A DNA stretch of 7,200 bases from Desulfovibrionaceae bacterium UBA930 (GTDB lineage Bacteria; Desulfobacterota; Desulfovibrionia; Desulfovibrionales; Desulfovibrionaceae). This document shows, piece after piece, positions 6,052 to 7,200 of the stretch; the first letter of the stretch is position 1; the number at the start of each line of letters is the position of its first letter. The notes below the pieces were generated by a model. The model saw nothing but the letters and a program-made list of their open reading frames with translations, had not been told where the DNA came from and did no database searches. Made by a program: the position numbers and the translations under genes. Location: positions 3,740 through 10,939 of the forward strand of contig DBDO01000099.1 in NCBI GenBank assembly GCA_002293605.1, read 5' to 3'.

Positions 6052-6826
6052 GTCCGGCATCCCAGCGTATCACGCATGGCTTGAGGCCCACCGCATTGCC
6101 GACAGTCTGATGGCTGAGGCTTATGAATCCTTGAGCGGAGAAGAGCGGGGTGTTTTGAAAAAATGCATTGCCCGCCTGTATGCCGTGTGGGGAGAGCGCC
6201 CCGTGCAGGGGCGTGCAGCCCGCTCCTTTCGCCAGGGCTTCGGCCTTGAGGAGGATGAGGCCCCGGCACGCTATGCGCTTTTGGTCTGCAAGGCCAAGTT
6301 CTGCTCTCCGGCTGCCCTGCTGGCTACGCTTATGCCCGCCCTGCTGGCCGGGGTTCCCGAAATTCTGCCATGCTTTGTGCGCGTGAAAGAAGAGGAGGCT
6401 TTTGCGCCGGATATTCCGGCGGCCCTGCTGGGGGCCCTGGAACTTGCCGGTGTGGAGCGGGCCTTTGCCGCTTCCGAAGCCGAAGTGTTCGCGCTTGCGC
6501 GCCTCTTGCCTGCAAGCGAGGGCAGGGTTTTGCTTTTGGGCGAGCCGGGCTTTGGGGAGCCGCTTATTTTGCATGCGCACCGCTCCGGCCTGCCCTGTCG
6601 CTCCCTGGTCCGGCCCTTTTTGTATTTCAGCGAGAGGCTTGATGCGCCCGTGGAACAGCGCTTCATGGAAGAAGGCAGCGCAACTGCGGGTGGGCATGGC
6701 TGTGAAGATACGGGGAAAGGCCTGCCTTTGCGTCTGGACGCCTCGCATGAAGATGTCTGGCTCTGGCCCGAGCTTGGGCCGGATTGGTTCCGCACCCGGC
6801 GCATGCGGATTTTTTCCCTGCCCTGA
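6044..6826 (+). CDS. Uncharacterised protein resembling the Rossmann core of histidinol dehydrogenase
   Basis: The protein has 260 residues. The ATG at 6044 overlaps the TRASH gene's stop by 8 nt (ATGACTAA), which fixes the start despite a weak ribosome site (GAGG directly before it). I do not recognise a named family with certainty. Residues about 86-170 read like a HisD/aldehyde-dehydrogenase-type Rossmann segment: SPAALLATLMPALLAGVPEI (88-107) recalls HisD 'STVLMLATPASIAGCKKV', and ALELAGVERAFAASEAEVFA (131-150) recalls 'AAQLCGVQDVFNVGGAQAIA'. A short GEPGFGEPLI (166-175) falls where HisD has 'GPGN'. Real HisD is about 430 residues, and the catalytic His/Zn-binding half is absent here. The first 80 residues are mostly helical, and the C-terminus ends in Trp/Arg-rich WLWPELGPDWFRTRR. 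No membrane segment is seen. Its function is unknown; any dehydrogenase activity is doubtful. The relationship rests on eye alignment only. Confidence 0.8.
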   Translation: MTKSGIPAYHAWLEAHRIADSLMAEAYESLSGEERGVLKKCIARLYAVWGERPVQGRAARSFRQGFGLEEDEAPARYALLVCKAKFCSPAALLATLMPALLAGVPEILPCFVRVKEEEAFAPDIPAALLGALELAGVERAFAASEAEVFALARLLPASEGRVLLLGEPGFGEPLILHAHRSGLPCRSLVRPFLYFSERLDAPVEQRFMEEGSATAGGHGCEDTGKGLPLRLDASHEDVWLWPELGPDWFRTRRMRIFSLP

Positions 6827-6852
6827 CGCCTCATACCCTACCCAGGCCGCCT

Positions 6853-7200
6853 ATGAAGCCCTCCGCTATACGTAATATAGGCATCATCGCCCATATCGAT
6901 GCGGGAAAAACGACCTTTTCCGAGCGCATCCTTTTTTATTCCGACACCATTCACCGCATGGGAGAAGTGCATGAGGGCGCGGCCACCATGGATTTTCTGC
7001 CCGAGGAGCAGGAAAGGGGCATAACCATCGCCTCGGCCTGCATCTCCTGCCTGTGGCAGGGGCATGTTCTCAACCTGGTGGATACCCCAGGTCATGTGGA
7101 CTTTACGGTTGAGGTGGAGCGCTGTCTGCGCGTGCTGGATGCGGCCATAGGCATTTTTTGCGCTGTCGGCGGTGTGGAGCCGCAGTCGGAAACCGTGTGG
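6853..7200 (+). CDS. fusA: Elongation factor G-type translation GTPase (3' end outside the window)
   Basis: The first 116 residues are visible and the frame is open to the window edge. This is the GTP-binding domain of EF-G, which drives ribosome translocation. It has the P-loop AHIDAGKTT (13-21), GEVHEGAATMDF (37-48), G2 RGITI (55-59) and G3 DTPGH (77-81), then VDFTVEVER and AVGGVEPQSETVW, all close to E. coli FusA. It differs from E. coli in a short N-terminus (9 residues before GIIAHIDAG) and in the stretch between G2 and G3, which is about 7 residues shorter. Together with its place away from rpsL/rpsG/tuf genes, this suggests a second EF-G paralogue (EF-G2 type) rather than the housekeeping copy. 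The start ATG lies 26 nt after the previous stop, with no clear Shine-Dalgarno. Confidence 0.93.
   Translation, partial: MKPSAIRNIGIIAHIDAGKTTFSERILFYSDTIHRMGEVHEGAATMDFLPEEQERGITIASACISCLWQGHVLNLVDTPGHVDFTVEVERCLRVLDAAIGIFCAVGGVEPQSETVW

Noticed and set aside
1..7200. CRISPR array, insertion sequence, tRNA/rRNA gene or phage module
   Set aside because: No regularly spaced direct repeats, transposase, terminal repeats or tRNA-like cloverleaf were seen. XerD here is the housekeeping type, not a clear mobile integrase.

Overview
The window is ordinary, gene-dense bacterial chromosome with high G+C. It suggests a sulfate-reducer-type deltaproteobacterium, most likely Desulfovibrionaceae. The evidence for that is the anaerobe/archaeal-type SufB, a DHH-CBS-nucleotidyltransferase fusion of the kind known in deltaproteobacteria, and a small conserved helix-hairpin-helix protein. 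This taxonomic call is inference from protein style; no rRNA or marker search was possible.

Layout. (1) Positions 1-900, plus strand: the 3' part of a SufB/SufD-family Fe-S scaffold gene, cut by the window edge. (2) Positions 901-968: a short convergent gap holding a perfect 10-bp inverted repeat. (3) Positions 969-4735, minus strand: a two-gene unit read right to left, xerD (tyrosine recombinase) followed 14 nt later by a 909-residue protein that joins a DHH/DHHA1 phosphoesterase, two CBS domains and a class II tRNA nucleotidyltransferase/poly(A) polymerase. (4) Positions 4736-4934: a divergent 199-nt control region with an 8-bp inverted repeat and overlapping sigma-70-like and sigma-54-like promoter candidates pointing right. 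(5) Positions 4935-7200, plus strand: a 70-residue HhH-like protein followed by a terminator-like hairpin, folK (folate synthesis), a membrane-anchored TRASH/YHS metal-binding-type protein, a 260-residue protein resembling only the Rossmann core of histidinol dehydrogenase, and the start of an EF-G-type translation GTPase that runs off the window.

How the genes relate. The xerD-fusion pair is probably co-transcribed, but its members act in different processes: chromosome dimer resolution and RNA 3'-end/tRNA CCA metabolism. The rightward cluster is close-packed (gaps of 56 and 26 nt, and an ATGACTAA overlap between the TRASH and HisD-like genes), so those genes are probably co-expressed. I do not see a shared pathway. 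I found no mobile element, CRISPR array, RNA gene or convincing new defence or biosynthetic system. The most interesting items are the HisD-like protein coupled to the TRASH protein, the multi-domain RNA enzyme, the terminator hairpin at the folK start, and the sigma-54-like promoter of the small HhH gene.
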